A stretch of DNA of 64,000 nucleotides, from NCBI GenBank assembly GCA_963969495.1, contig OZ018318.1, forward strand, positions 175,572,294 to 175,636,293, written 5' to 3'. This DNA comes from Ceratothoa steindachneri. Taxonomy: Eukaryota > Arthropoda > Malacostraca > Isopoda > Cymothoidae. The position numbers were made by a program, and so were the translations under genes. Shown here piece by piece: positions 1-12,999 of this stretch. A model generated the notes under the pieces. That model saw nothing but the letters and a program-made list of their open reading frames with translations. It did not search any database and was not told the origin of the DNA. How positions within the stretch are numbered: the first letter of the stretch is position 1; each line of letters starts with the position of its first letter.

Positions 1-319
1 CTGTTCCTTGAAATTATAATTATTTTCTTTATTATGTTGCATTCTTTTATTTTTTTGTTTATTAAAAGAATTATAGTTTACATACGTGTATTCCTGTTTA
101 TATGATATAACAGTAATAATGCATTATTAGATAGAAAAAGTTTTTTTTTTTACAAAATCAGAAAAAATGAGGTAATCTCAATGAAAATGGTGTATGCTGT
201 ACTGAGAAAATCTGACCTGATTGAACAAATATACATTTATTTTTGAGCTCAGGAGGTTGGATTCATTAAGAAACCACAAAGAAATCCTGGGGAACATAAA
301 ATATTTTTTCAAACGTAGG

Positions 320-1414
320 CCTGTGTTATTATTGGTGCGGAGTAATAATGAGACCTCCTCTCCGGACTTGAACTTCCGTTCTTTAGACTTGCAGTCAAAA
401 TAGGACTTATAATTGTCCCTGTTGTATCGGCGTTCTGATATGCAATCTTTGCCCACTTTGTTAATCCTTGCCAAAGATCTAGAATGTAGGCATACGAAGA
501 TTGTGCTTCGTCATCCAAATCTTGTTTGGTAAAAAGTTCTTTCAGAATGCTCATTAAGCCTCGAACATTCCGGGCGTACAGAAGCTCAAACGGGGCAATT
601 CCTAATGTGCGATTAGGGATTTTCCTAAAAGCGAACAGAACCATGGGCAAATAGCGGTGCCACTCATGGTGCTGCTCTGCACACAAGTTCTTTAGGATTG
701 ACTTGAGAGTACCGTTTAGCCTCTCGTAAATCCCGTTTTCCACTGGATGGTATAGAGTGGTAAAGAGTGGCTTTATAAATAAGAGTTTGCCAACATATTC
801 CATTAATTCGGAGGTAAATAGTCGGTCCCGATCGGACAATACCTTTTTGGGCAAACCAACTGGCGAAAAGATACCAACAAGTGCCTCAGCCTAGGCGATT
901 TTGTCTATCTTTTTGAGAGCAACAACCGCAGGGAACTTAGTGACAAAATTAAACAAGAGTAAGAAGAAAACGGTTGCCCTCACTACAAGAGGGGGAGGGG
1001 GTGGAATCGAACAGATAAGGTCAATTGCCACTCAGGATAAGGCATCTGTCTTGATGGGTCTTTTCTGTAAAGGCGCAGGCTTGAGGCGTCCTTTGGCGGC
1101 CATCTTTTGACACATGTCACTACAAGAGGGGGAGGGGGTGGAATCGAACAGATAAGGTCAATTGCCACTCAGGATAAGGGATCTGTCTTAATGGGTCTCT
1201 TCTGTAAAGGCGCAGGCTTGAGGCGTCCTTTGGCGGCCATCTTTTGACACATGTCACAAGATCGATAGTAGTTTGAAATGTCATCTTTCACACCGGGCCA
1301 ATCAAAATAGTCAAAGATCCTCAGAGCGGTCTTAGTGTGAATAAAGTGACCTGCAAATAGGTTATCATGGGAGGTTTTTAAAATGAGGGGGACGTGAGAT
1401 CGGGGAATACACAA
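320..1414 (-). pseudogene. Ty3/gypsy (Gmr1-like) integrase fragment, copy I
   Basis: The minus-strand translations give a retrotransposon integrase in broken frames. The zinc-binding part is near 1250-1400 (motif AGHFIHTKTALRIFDYF, then CRSCDMCQK). The catalytic core follows at about 700-860 (LSDRDRLFTSELMEYV, then the NGIYERLNGTL glutamate region). The C-terminal part is at 320-600 (KSGEEVSLLL). It is closest to the integrase of the complete element at 39556-47447. A 137-bp tandem duplication at 981-1254 breaks the frame inside the core. No RT is readable below 320 and no gag or protease between 1415 and the mariner at 1731, so the copy is truncated on both sides. The family call is firm; the outer limits are approximate. 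Confidence 0.85.
981..1254. repeat. 137-bp tandem duplication inside integrase relic
   Basis: The segment 981-1117 is repeated at 1118-1254 with about three mismatches, and the next three bases (CAC) continue the match. Both copies begin with CACTACAAGAGGGGGAGG. As 137 is not a multiple of 3, the duplication shifts the integrase frame. The high identity suggests it arose recently relative to the decay of the gene. Confidence 0.95.
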
Positions 1415-1730
1415 TACATGGGCCTTGCAATTATGATAAATGCGTTTGTTAGGTCAGCCATATTGTGGCATAGAAGTTACAGACAAAATAATGCGTAAAA
1501 AAAAAATATAGCGATAATTAGTTCTAAAAGTGGATATTGTTGATACTTTAGAACACTAGAATCCCACAAATTATGTGTGCTATACCAAAATGGCTGGAAA
1601 TATAATGAACAAATCTAAAATATTCGTCACTGACACATTTAAAGCTATGACGTGGGCTAATAATGTGAATAAGAAAATCATTACATTAACAAAACAAATT
1701 GACGATGTACAATAAACGTTGAGAGATATA

Positions 1731-3020
1731 CGAGGGGTGGTCAATAAGTTTTGCAATTCGGATATAAGGAAACGAGATATGTAGAAGGTGTTTGATTATT
1801 TTTCAATATAACTACCTTCGACTTCAATGTATTTGCGCCACTTGTCCCTGAGGCTTCGAATTCCCGACAACCAGAAATCTCCCGACTGCCGTTCAATCTA
1901 CTCCTGAACGGCGAGCTCGATATCTTCATCGTCCCCAAACGGGCGTCCACGCAGTGCAGTCTTGAGCTGAGGAAATAAAAAGTAGTCGCTAGGGGCCAGA
2001 TCTGGAATATAGGGGGATGGATGAGCTCCTCGAATCTGCACTCGCGCAGGGTAGCTTGTGCAACTCTGGCATTGTGGACATGGGCATTGTCGAGGATGAG
2101 CAGGACGTTACGTGTCAACTTGCCGCGCCGGTTTTGACGGCTGCACTTCTTCAACCCAGGCATTTCCCTGGCATAAGATTGGCCTGTGATTGTCCTTCCA
2201 CGAGGCGCATAGTCCACCATCAACACTCTCTCAGAATCCCAGAAGATGTTGGCCATGATCTTCCCGACTGAGGGTTGGGTGCGGAACTTGATGGGGATTG
2301 TAGAGCCCCTGAGCTTCCAGGCCATGCTTTCGAGCTTGGTCTTGGGATCCTAGTGATGACCCACGTTTCATCACCTGTCACTATGCGTGACTCGAATCCC
2401 ACCGAGTCTTAGTTGTACATGAGGAGCAGCTCCTCCGAACTTTGACGACGTTAAATTTGATCATGGGGCGTGGGGTTTCTAGGGACACAACGGGTGGAGA
2501 CGTTGGTCATTGCTAAATTGTCGTAGATGATGTTGATAACACTTCCATGTGATATTCAAAGTTCTCGCTGGTTTCTTTCGACCTTCACCCGTCGATTTTC
2601 GAGGATCATCCTCTCCATACGGGCTACATTGTCCTCGTTGGTCACGTCTGACGTGTTTCCTGGACGAGGGTCATCTTCAATGGAATCACGACCATGGCGG
2701 AACTCCTTATTTCAGTGAGCAATGGTTTCATAGAAAGGGGTGGTGTCGGTGTACACTTCAACCATGCGTTCATGGATCTCTTTTGCATTCGTGCCTTCCT
2801 TGGTCAAAAAATTAATCACTGGGTGGGGCTCAACCTTCTTCATTGTTGAGAAATTTGTGACTGACGATCTACGATCAGCTAAGGCTTCTTAAATAGATGA
2901 GGCAGGAGCGTACTGCTGCAGGTCCTGACTTTTCATACCTTGTCCTAATACTTCCACAAACAGCCATCCCCCTTCCTCTGTTTTGCTCTACCGATTCGCA
3001 AAACTTATTGTGGCCCCTCG
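1731..3020 (-). mobile_element. Full-length mariner element 1 (1290 bp)
   Basis: Inverted termini of about 30 bp read CGAGGGGTGGTCAATAAG on the left and CGAGGGGCCACAATAAG (reverse complement) on the right. TA dinucleotides at 1729-1730 and 3021-3022 fit the mariner TA target duplication. The 1.29 kb length is typical of mariner. The transposase runs on the minus strand. The same family occurs, internally deleted, at 30709-31637. A (TA)n tract abuts the right end. Confidence 0.93.
1796..2843 (-). pseudogene. mariner transposase (DD34D family), degraded
   Basis: The start is the ATG at 2841-2843 (MKKVE..., the N-terminal helix-turn-helix region); the inferred stop is at 1796-1798 after a GSYIEK tail. 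The span of about 349 codons matches a whole mariner transposase. Visible landmarks are SDVTNEDNVARMERIILENR (linker), RIVTGDETWV with the first catalytic Asp, and LLILDNAHVHNARVAQ with the second. The region of the third Asp (HPP... then ATTFYFL) is out of frame. Several frameshifts and stops make it inactive. The product would be a nuclear DDD transposase that cuts at the inverted ends of its own element. Confidence 0.9.

Positions 3021-3026
<6 letters not shown>

Positions 3027-3050
<24 letters not shown>
3027..3050. repeat. (TA)n microsatellite
   Basis: Short alternating TA tract immediately right of mariner element 1, continuing into degenerate TA-rich sequence to about 3070. Confidence 0.9.
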
Positions 3051-3059
<9 letters not shown>

Positions 3060-3962
3060 TATATTTATTATAAGGGGAGGAGGGCAAGGTCAGGTCCGGG
3101 ACATAGGCAGGAGGCTAATCACCAGACGAGAGAGGAAAGGTAAATGATGGGCGAATGTAGATTCTTTAATGAGTGCGTGAAAATTAATTCGACCTGAGAG
3201 TACAGTTGGCCGTTAGAATTGCATATGGGTCGCTTACTGGCTCTGGGTAGCGAAAGTTTTAGAACAAAAATATCTTTATTCTTTAACCACATATGCAATA
3301 TGCAAATAAATAAGATTTATCACACAAATGACATGGATAAACGCGATGACAGTTATTGACTTAAGGAATTCGGGATAACGGTTGACTCAGGAAAGGCTAG
3401 AAAATGCTGCTGGCTAGTCGACGTACACACCTACACAGATTTGGATGATTGGATGCAAATCTACAAATGTCGTAGACTTCTTTTTAGCGTTTTAGGACTT
3501 GGAATTTGACGGGAAGTATTCTGAGCGATTATTTGCACCGAAACGTGTGTGTGTGGGAAAAAAGCTTTTTGCTTTCGCACTCGCGATTCATGATTGAACG
3601 GAACGGAGTCGAATTGAAAATCTGAAGTAGTGCCTCCTATTATGCGGCGGGCCTATACTAAATTTGGCAGTGTTGGAGACTGTGTGTATATTGGGCCAAA
3701 CCGGAAGCACTTGTTTCAGGCGCCGGAAGGGTTTCTCCTTTTCAGTGATAGCCGTAGGATGGGCGACTCCATGCGGTGTTTTTGATATCCCTCAGGCGCA
3801 CGGCGGCAATCTCTCCTTGGTCCTAGTATTCCCAGCGTCTGATTTTTTCATGGAAGTAGATGGATCTCCTACGATCAAACTTGGCATTCTTCAAACACAC
3901 ATGGCTTCTCGTTTTTCGTGGAGAAATTTACTCTTATTCCAACGATAATTATAGATAGAAAC
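3060..3962 (-). other. LTR-like GC-richer block
   Basis: This block is richer in GC than its surroundings and has a TTTATTC (polyadenylation-like on the minus strand) and A-rich stretch about 200 bp from its left edge, as do the proven LTRs at 39556 and 45925. Its position upstream of integrase copy I on the minus strand is where a 5' LTR would lie. I see no clear ends or target duplication. The one long plus-strand frame (3664-3948) has no recognisable domain. Confidence 0.3.
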
Positions 3963-5174
3963 TGTTTTAGATATGCAAGGTTTAGAATTCTAATGACCTG
4001 TTTTTATTTCCATTCTTACAAAGGCCTGTACCACACGATACGATATTGACCTTAACCTCGAGGAGCTTCCAAGCACTGAATTGAAATTAATTCTCATGTA
4101 TATATCTGTAAATAATGCAAAAGATCAGTTTTCCAAAGTCAGGATTGAATTCCTAGTAAATCTGTAATGGTTTAGATATTGGCAAAAGGTGAAGTACAAC
4201 GAACCCAAGATGGCACATATGTGTTACGTAAGGTATATAAAAAGACCAACAACTTGATGATTATCCAATTAGGAAGGTGACACAAAACGCAGTAAAATAA
4301 CAAAAAATATACTATTAGATCCAATACTATCAAGAGGAATATTAGACTAAAATGTTATATGAAAGTCAATTAATAATTATAGATATGAAATTCCACCAGA
4401 TTAAGGATCGGACATCTCAACCACTTGACAACCCATGAATAGACGTAAGAATCGAAGACCACCAAGACCATGATTGGACTCATATGGCTCATTGAATAAA
4501 TTCTCTACATACATCTAAGGATCATCTTTAATCCTGAAATATGGAAAATACTACAAGCGGTTTCTTTAAAATGGAACAAATATCAAACTATATGTTAACT
4601 TATGCCTCTCTATTTTTAATATAAACATTAATGGCAAGCAGTTTTGTCAAAGGTGAGCTTTGTTCTTACTAACACCGTTTGCATAAGATATTTGACTAAA
4701 CATTTCACCTTCTCTCGCAAAATTAAAGTTATATAAAATATCTAAAAATTAACGACTGGAATTCTTTAGAGCTAGATGTCAAATTCATTAGCAACTCCTA
4801 AGCAATAGCTTACTTCCTCGATCGGAGTAAGATCCATGTTATGGATTTTCATCCATTAAGCCATATATGTGCTAGCAGTGTCCTTTAAAATTTGCTCCTC
4901 GTGCACAATGACACTTGGTTCTCAATCATGGAGAAAACCCTTAGATAGACTCGAAAATATTTATGGATTAATGGTAGTGGTTGTTCTTCGAGGACATTTT
5001 TCTTCCAGCCTTTGTTTATACAAGGAGTTTTAGGGGGGAATTTACTTTAAATAAAACTTTTGACATGGATGCAAGATATTAAATGCGAAACTGAGGAAGA
5101 ATATAGTCGGTGCCCAGTTTTTCTACATTGTTTTCACGGTATGTACATATACAATATTGTGTTTTTTGCCCGTG
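3963..5174. other. AT-rich region, no gene recognised
   Basis: No frame over 60 codons with recognisable motifs on either strand, and no clear repeat or RNA gene. Confidence 0.6.
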
Positions 5175-5590
5175 TGATTGTTTTCACTGATTAACATTTT
5201 TTCCATAAAGTGCCTGATTTTTTAGAGTCTGATGGGATGTTCAATTTCACGAGGAATTCTTTGAAAGTTTCAAATTACTTTTACATGATCCAATAAAAAT
5301 CCTGTTTTTTGATGTTATAGATGCAGAAGCCTTTTCAAGAGGATACACTATTTTTAATTGATACATCATTTTCTTTTTTCTGTGATTAATTCCATTGATG
5401 TTTATTTTTCCATAGTGTGCTTGATTTTGTGAAGTCTGGTGTGATGTTTAACTTTACGATGAGTTCTTTAAAAGTTACAAATAATTTTTACAAGATACAC
5501 TAAAACAATCCTGGTTTTTATATTTTATAGACAAAGGCCTTTTTAAGAGGAGAAACTATTTATAAACGATACAAAATTTACTTTTATTTT
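5175..5590. repeat. Imperfect tandem duplication, period about 207 bp
   Basis: Sequence starting near 5175 recurs 207 bp later. For example TGCCTGATTTT at 5211 matches TGCTTGATTTT at 5418, and the later segments AAATCCTG...AGAAGCC and CAATCCTG...AAAGGCC align in the same register. The copies differ at many positions, so the duplication is old. No protein is evident. Confidence 0.8.
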
Positions 5591-8044
5591 AAAAATATGA
5601 GTGAAACAATGTCTTAAGCAATTTTATTGCACTTATGCTGATGTCTTTGATGAGAATAAAATAATTCATTTGACGTTTTACTGAAATTTTGTACTCCAAA
5701 TATTTATTCCAAGATCATATTTTGTTTTTGGTAATTAAGTAATAAATAGAGATAATAACATTGTAAAAAGCAGCAATCCCATTGAGAATTCATAGCGATA
5801 TGCTTTGTTATTGTGCCTTTTTCAAGCACAAAATAGTAATAGGCAAAAGGAACTATGAGAAGAAGTTTGAGTAAATGTGATCACAGGCGCACAAGAAATT
5901 TAATACATAGATATGTAATTTATGTAAGCCAATGAGAAAGTGCATCGCCCCCTTCATCAAAGCCTAGAGATTCGTGTTAACGATACAAACAATGTAGCGG
6001 AGCCAGTAACGAAAATTTTCAAAATGATTTTACTATGGCGTAATCATGTTCTTATTCCGCCACCGCAATAATTTATGCTTCGATTTTAGGAGCTCTCACC
6101 AAATAACCCCTAACCGAAAAATTTCAAAATTAGAGTATCTGTGTGTAATAGAATCTGGCTTGCCGCCCTTTTTCGATAGCAGATGTTCCTTTCCTAGGTT
6201 TATTTTACGAAATTAATTCAGCTAAAATAAAACTAAAGCACTTAGATCTATTTAAATGAAAAATATTAAAGGAACTAATAATAAGAGAAAATTGCAAACA
6301 AAAATAACCGTGAAATTCTATATTCTCAAAAGCGTTATCTGTATTTCTGTTTCGCATCGCTACAAAGAATAGAGCCTTATTAACTTGCCATCTGCGTCAA
6401 AACGGGCAAGATGAGATACGGCAAAGAACGAAGAACTAAATAAAAAAAAAAGCTTTTTTGACAGAACAAAGAATGATAGGTGTGGGTTAAAAGGGCTCTC
6501 ACCTACTAGCTGGTAAAGAATAGATGGGTCCATGATCATGCAGTAATGAAAAAGATTAAAAAGAAAAGGGAATAAAAAAGTTTAGCAAAATGAATAGAGA
6601 AGAGAGAGTAGGAAGGGATTTGTTATTACGATATAACGGAAAGGTTATAAAATAAATAGAAAATAATATAAATATAGAGAACTTACAAATGAATACAATA
6701 TAGTCATATTAAATAGAAAAGAAAATAGTGATAAGAAAATAATAAAAGCAGACATTATTTAAATGGAAAGAAAATAAATATTACAGAAATAAATATAAAA
6801 TTAGAAAAAAAAGCCAAAAAAGTTAATTTGGATTATCAATAAAATAAAACTACGATTGGAGAATAAAACATTATTAAAATAGTCCCAAAAATAAATCTAC
6901 ATATATAATCCATAAAACTAACAAAATGTATAAAATAAATAATCATCAACCAGAATCCTTTGACATTCTCATTCAAGAAAATTTGATTTTCTTTGTAAAG
7001 AAAAATTTAATTTCCTTCTTTTCCACCCAGAAAATTATGATCTAATGAATTGTTATCAAGCCTCAGTCACGAACTAGATTTTAACACCGTCAGATTTTTG
7101 CTCATAAATCGTTGCTATAATTTTTTCCCAATATTTTCAGCTTAGCCAAAGGAAAGAGTCTTTATTTATTTTCTCTGAGAGATAAGTTTGATCCATTGGA
7201 TAATTAGCAGATATAAATAATTAGGAATTCGGCTAGGTAAGTTATGAACCCTAATGGTAAAGTCTCTTTAAATATAAATATGTTTCCTCCCTCACATTTA
7301 GGTTAAAGCAATAAATGTTGATGTGTTTAGGCCATCACATCAGATTATTGTAGTATATGCTGTTTTGTTTCCGCCCACACATTCTGTTTATGGGAGTAGA
7401 TGATGATAGGGGGCTTTAATGGAGACAGAGAAAATCGTGAACATGCTTACAGGCGCCTTTTTTATTTAATTTTGATAAATAGGCACCTTTTAGCAATATA
7501 AATAACACACTAGTTTGTTTCTCTTCCTTTTTTGCCATACAAGTACCGATAAACGTACGTTTTCATGCGTTTCGGTATTGAGGGGACGTCAACGATCTCG
7601 AAGTTGGTATAGTTAGTCTCCATTTGGGTGTTATTATTTAGTTCTGCCCTTGAGTAGTATTTGTGCAGTTCTCAGTTTCGGAATGATCCTTACCTTCTAA
7701 TTTAGTGTCTCTAATTGCTGGCGAGATTGTTAATGATAGGAATAGATTCAATTTGGACTTTTACAAAGTTACCGCTCCTAATCGAGAAAGATAGATTTAA
7801 AACGCATTTTTTTACATTTACGACACAATGTTAGAAATGAAAATGTGTATAATTTTAGTGAACCGAAATCGTTAAAATTTACAAACAAATCATTTGGAGC
7901 ATTATTCCAAAAATACAAATTAAGGATCCGAAAAGCAAAATGTTGAACAGGAAAAAACTATAAGTAAAAAAATGAAATTTGGCACCGCAAATTTGCTTAC
8001 ACTTTGTTGTTCTTTATAGATTTTAGACTCTTTTAGTAGTCTCC
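5591..8044. other. AT-rich region, no gene recognised
   Basis: I find no readable gene, RNA gene or clear repeat here. The stretch 6540-6960 is especially A-rich on the plus strand. Confidence 0.6.
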
Positions 8045-8890
8045 TACGAGGTTTCAACCGTTGCTTGGTCTCATATTGTTCCAACCTTAAAACATATTTT
8101 CTTCAATTAGATTTGTTTGTGGACGATGAGTTTCCATTTCCTCCACTGATCTTGGACGGGATTCAGGTCAGGAAATTGTATAGCAATGCCACAAAATAGC
8201 TCTACCAAAAGGCAGCCAATTCATAGGTTGTTTTGCCATATACTTGGGGGTCATTGTCTTGTTTATATGTTTATCCTGGTTTTAAGTTGAGAGAGTCAAC
8301 GATAGATAATAAATTTAGTAAAAACATCCCAGGTAAATTTCACTGTTAGTTCCTCCTCTGATTCTCTTACACTTTCAACCCAATACACTTTTTACTCCAA
8401 ACCCAGCTGATTGAATTTCGACTGAAAAATTATAATATTATCTAATCTAACGATAGGATATTTTCTCACAAAATTACAGGTTTATTTAAATGTTAATGTG
8501 CAAACTTCAAGCCAGCTTTTCTATTATTTTTTTTAAGCAGTGGAGTCTTTCTTGGAGTACGAGAAGAGTGAACATAACGACACAGAATTCTAACTATTGT
8601 ATCCTTGCCAACTTTAACTCCTTTTTTTCCCAGATTTTCAGGTCAGCTCTGTAACGCAGACTCTTATTTATTTTATACCTCTTTAGCAAGTTTTAAGATC
8701 GCACGTTTAGGGGACAGCCGAGAGCGTCTTAATTTTTTCAAAGGATCAATAAAATTACGAAACGTACAGTTACGTATTATAATATCCACTGAATTGGTGG
8801 TATAGTAAGCTGGGCAGATATCTTCATGTCCCCAGGGCCACTATCATGAATGTAAATGGTATCAGTACCTTGGCAAAAATGACTCACCAG
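8045..8890 (-). pseudogene. Tc1-like transposase fossil 1
   Basis: Piecewise minus-strand translation recovers a Tc1-family transposase in the right order. At about 8679-8727 lies RSRLSPKRAILKLAKEV (DNA-binding region). At 8489-8602 lies a stretch with VRILCRYVHSSRTPRKTPLL and RKAGLKFAH. At 8229-8261 lies QDNDPKYMAKQ around the second catalytic Asp. At 8134-8178 lies QFPDLNPVQDQWRKW near the third acidic site. Many stops and frameshifts separate the pieces, so it is long dead. A protein of this family would cut and paste its element at TA sites. The inverted termini were not located with confidence. Confidence 0.82.
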
Positions 8891-11879
8891 CTTTACAGGA
8901 TGACGAAAGAAACTTAGCATTTTGTTAAGAATATTCTAGATTGTCAGGAAATAATGAGGATTAGATTTTAAAAGATATTTTAGAGAAGTGGCCTATTTAT
9001 ATGAATGTGCTCTAAACTCTTGTAGTATCAAATTTCATTATTCCTAAATAGTCTTTGATCTTTGCCATTATGGTTTTTATCATTACATTATGTTTATTAC
9101 ATGAAGATCCGCGTCAGTTGCAAATTTCATTAAACTGCTTTCATTAAAACTTTGTAAATTTGCATTTTAAACATGGTGTTTTAAACTTTTGAGACCTATT
9201 GAATGTAACCTATTTCATAAAGAGGCAAAAGTACTTACACCATCTTTCAGAAGTTTCTACAAAAAGTAGTGAAAAATGATAAAGTGAGAGAAATTAAGTT
9301 AAAAAATTATCCTAAACAATGAAATGGGGGCATTTCTTGGAGGAATATGAAGGAAATAGGTATGCATTTGGCTTAACCATACACCCTATAACTTTCTTCA
9401 CACATAATTAGACCCATCTATTTAATGATAATAAGTGGGTTTTTTAAGGAATTGCAAGCATAGAAATCAACTTATCTTTACTAATTGGTGTTTCTCCACG
9501 AAACTTGTTATTTTATTGGTAAAAAAATGAAATAATGATATTATGGAAAAAGTTCTCGTCATGTATCTAGGACAGAAAAAGAATCATTATAACAAGAAAG
9601 AAGCTTCCATGGTAGAAGAATATTTCCGATGATATTGCTTGAGTATATGAAGAGAGCACAACAAAAACACAGTTATCCATATTGAAGGAAGAAGTAAAAT
9701 TTTTAACTAAATAGCTATTGTAGTCAATATATATGTCATGAGTACCAAAGAGGATTATGTTATTGCTTCCCTCTTTTCTCTGTTAATTATGAATATCAGC
9801 GCATACTGTCATTTACTTTAGTTTAGAATTCTCAGTAACAGCTAAAAAGTAGAAAAATTGAATAGGACATTGTAATATTACAGTAATTTATTTTTAGTTT
9901 TCTTTTTGACCGAAAACTACCCGAAAGTTTCGTGCCAGCGGTAACACTCAAGTTGCATCTGAAGGCTTGTAGCTGATTATCCTTAATTTATCTGTCAAGA
10001 TAAGCAACTGGATATGGTGAAGTTAGTATAACAAAAATACTCTATTTCTTCTTCATAACTTATAACTACTACCTTAGTGGCAGCCTCACATTTTATTTAT
10101 ATAAAGTCCTTAGAACTTTTTTAAGTTCACATTTTTGTAGTTGTAAATAAGAATTTTCGACTATTTAGACAGGTTAGAATAAAGTTTAACTTTTTTTACT
10201 ACTTATGAGTAAAGAATCATTAGTCTCAGGAATATAATTATGTTAAGGAATATGCTAAACATGCGTTAGATCATTAAAAAGGAGGATGTTGTTTACTTGG
10301 CAAAAACACTTTGCATAAATAGGATATTCCAAAGATGTCTTTTCTAAAAATTGCTTCGACATTCCGTGGAAATTGGCTTATTTAATTTAGGATGGAAAAC
10401 TCGTATGAATTTTTAATGCTTTTCGCCAATTTCAGCGCTTGTTCTCATGTAAAAAGAGTAGTTTTTATCATAAAAAAACGCTTCAGAAGCACTGAGGGAT
10501 ATAATAAGTTGTATGAGTCCTTTGTTAGGAAAGAGCGAATATTATCAGTCAGAATTTTAATGTAAATCATCTAGTGCTGACCGAGAAACTGTTTTGTTTT
10601 AGATTGTTAGCATATGACCCCCTCCTCCCACACACCATGAGTGTAAATTAACACCTGCAGTTCTTCTTTGGAATGGGATTATTTTATTTTGGTGGTTTCT
10701 GTTTGGGAAAGTTTTAGGTTATTTCGTTTGAATCGAGTATTCATGAATGAATCACACCCGTAATTTGTTTAATAAACATCTTTTGAGGTGTTTGATTGCT
10801 GCTCCCCCCTCCCTCCCTTCTTACTATAGTATTCCTACATCATTATAAAAGAATCACCCTACTCGAAGAGTTAGATGTTTCTCTCATATCGGATCTAGAT
10901 TTCAACGGATTGCAAAACAATTCCGCGCACGGACAAAACAGCGCATTTAGGTGATGAAATATTTTCTTGTATGGTGATGTAGGTGTTGTATGGGGATGAA
11001 TGTTTTAGCGGATATCAAGCGTAAAGTGTGTGCTCAAAATCCTGAATCCCATTAATGTATTTGCTAAATATTTTCGATATATGTTATTTTTATCCATTTT
11101 CTCTTCATTTTAAGATATCTCATCATAAACTTTCTGAAAGAGTTGCCCTCGTTGGTTTTCTCTTGGTAAAAAAATCAATCTTTAAGAATATCTTAAAAAA
11201 TAAAGTTTACTCATATTTAGGCTAATATCTTTTCAGTTTTAATATACAGTGAATCCCGCAAAAAGGTAACGCCAAATTTCGATTTTATTATCTCTAAAAA
11301 AATGGGAGATATTAGGGATATGTATATTTGATCTAAAATGCAAAAAACATTCTTTGTTAATCTGTCAATACGAGAAAGCGCGTTTTATTTTTCGAAATTG
11401 GTTAATATTTTTTTTATTAATAATGTAAAATAAAATAATCTATTAGTCATTAAAACGCAGCTGCATACAATTAGATTTGAGAAAAATAACTTGCTAAATA
11501 GCCTAAAACCCGAGTCCAGTTATGCATAAAATTAAGATTATTTTCTTATTTGTAAAATAGTCCCATTATTCTTAGAACTAAAATTATAAATAAATTAGAG
11601 TAATAATTTTAGTATAAAACAAGAAAATCATCAATGTTATTTTCTCTCCCCCACACTCCCCTTATTATTTTCATTAAATAGGTGAAAATATGCTATTAAA
11701 AATTTTGAAATGAATTACTGACCTTTCTTTCTTATATGGGTGTCGATATTTATTTAAGTACACCGGGCGAATTTAACACAATTCCCTCAAGACTTCATCG
11801 ATAGAAAAAAACAACAGTATTCTTAAAAAAAATAGTAAAGTGCAGCGAATCTTGTGTTTTTATTGCAGGGCAATTTCAT
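8891..11879. other. AT-rich region, no gene recognised
   Basis: No protein family recognised on either strand. Near 11248 a sequence TACAGTGAATCCCGCAAAAA resembles a Tc1-like terminus, but I could not find a partner or transposase next to it. Confidence 0.55.
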
Positions 11880-12980
11880 TGATACTTTTCTTTGCGCACA
11901 GCTTCTTCACTATGGCCTTCAAAGTTCCATTTAATCTCTCACAGATCCCATTTGCGGCAGGGTAAATGGTGGGGTAAATATGAATTTGATCATCAACAAT
12001 TTTTCTACATATTCAATCAGTTTAGAGGTAAGCTGACTGCCTCGGTCGGATAAAACCTCCTTCGCTATTCTAATCCTGGAGAATATGGAAACAATGGCTT
12101 CTGCGCATATGTCGCTGTCTATCTTCTATAATGGAACGGCTTTGGGAAAGCAAGTGGCAAAATCTACGATGGTGAGCACATAGCTATGCCCTTTGCTAGA
12201 TGGAGTTTTAATAGGGCCAATGAGGTCGATGGCCACACGGAAGAAGGGCTCAGGAATTTTGGATCCGTTCTGAAGAGGAGCTGGTTTGATGCGTTTTTTT
12301 GCTGTGGTCTTCCGGCGAATGTCGCACGATCGGCAGTAATTCAAAATTTTCTCTGAGGCACCAAACCAAAAGAAATAGCTGAAAATTCTTTGAGCCGATT
12401 TTTTATGGCTTAAATGGCCAGAAAACAATATGTACTGGGTAATATTTAGAAAGATTGCTATGTGGGGGCGGAGAACGCATAATGCGTGAGCTTAGTGCTA
12501 TTTCTATCCGAGCAAATGCTGTATAACAAGCCTTTCTTCTCGAAGTAGGAAATGATTTTGTTGCCGCAGACGGATTTTCGCTCGTTGCTGTGTGCTTTTT
12601 CCCAACGTGAAATGAGAGCCTTAAAATCTTTTGCTCATAATCTCGCTAAATTCGGAGTGGAAGGAGGCTTCAAATGGAGCGGATAGTTCCGTTTCCTCTC
12701 TCGAATGGGCTCGTGTGACGACGAGTTGAATCACGGGGTTGGAGGAAACCTGGGTGCACTGTCCTGCTAGCACGGAACATAATTTATAGGGTCTGACACC
12801 TCTTCAGCCCAGCCGGTGAAATATTAACATTCCACATTGCAATTTAAATTGGGGAAGCGGTTCGCACTTCCGAATTAGTCATGGACTATCGCAAATATTT
12901 CGTGGTTCAGGGCTACTTGAGGAAACAGCTCGTGGGAAACCACTATAAAGGTCATCTTGTAGCTCGGACGAGTATGGGAA
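11880..12980 (-). pseudogene. Ty3/gypsy (Gmr1-like) protease-integrase, copy II
   Basis: This is the 3' part of a split retrotransposon. Reading the minus strand from 12980, a protease remnant has GYRVPILVRATR where the complete element has a DTG catalytic motif, so the site is lost. It continues through a segment with YFTGWAEE and then integrase: zinc-binding part near 12330-12430 (HLSHKKSAQRIF, then CRSCDIRRK with one Cys lost), core start FFRVAIDLIGPI, then LSDRGSQLTSKLIEYVEKLL, then ICERLNGTLKAIVKKL near 11900 after a frameshift. No RT lies between gag and integrase, which agrees with the pol order of the complete element at 39556-47447. Below 11880 the homology fades. Confidence 0.87.
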
Positions 12981-12999
12981 CTCGGTAGCCATCTATTGC

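Noticed and set aside
3664..3948. 94-codon plus-strand frame
   Set aside because: No recognisable motif and lies in an LTR-like block.
11248..11400. Tc1-like terminus TACAGTGAATCCCGC
   Set aside because: No partner terminus and no transposase beside it.
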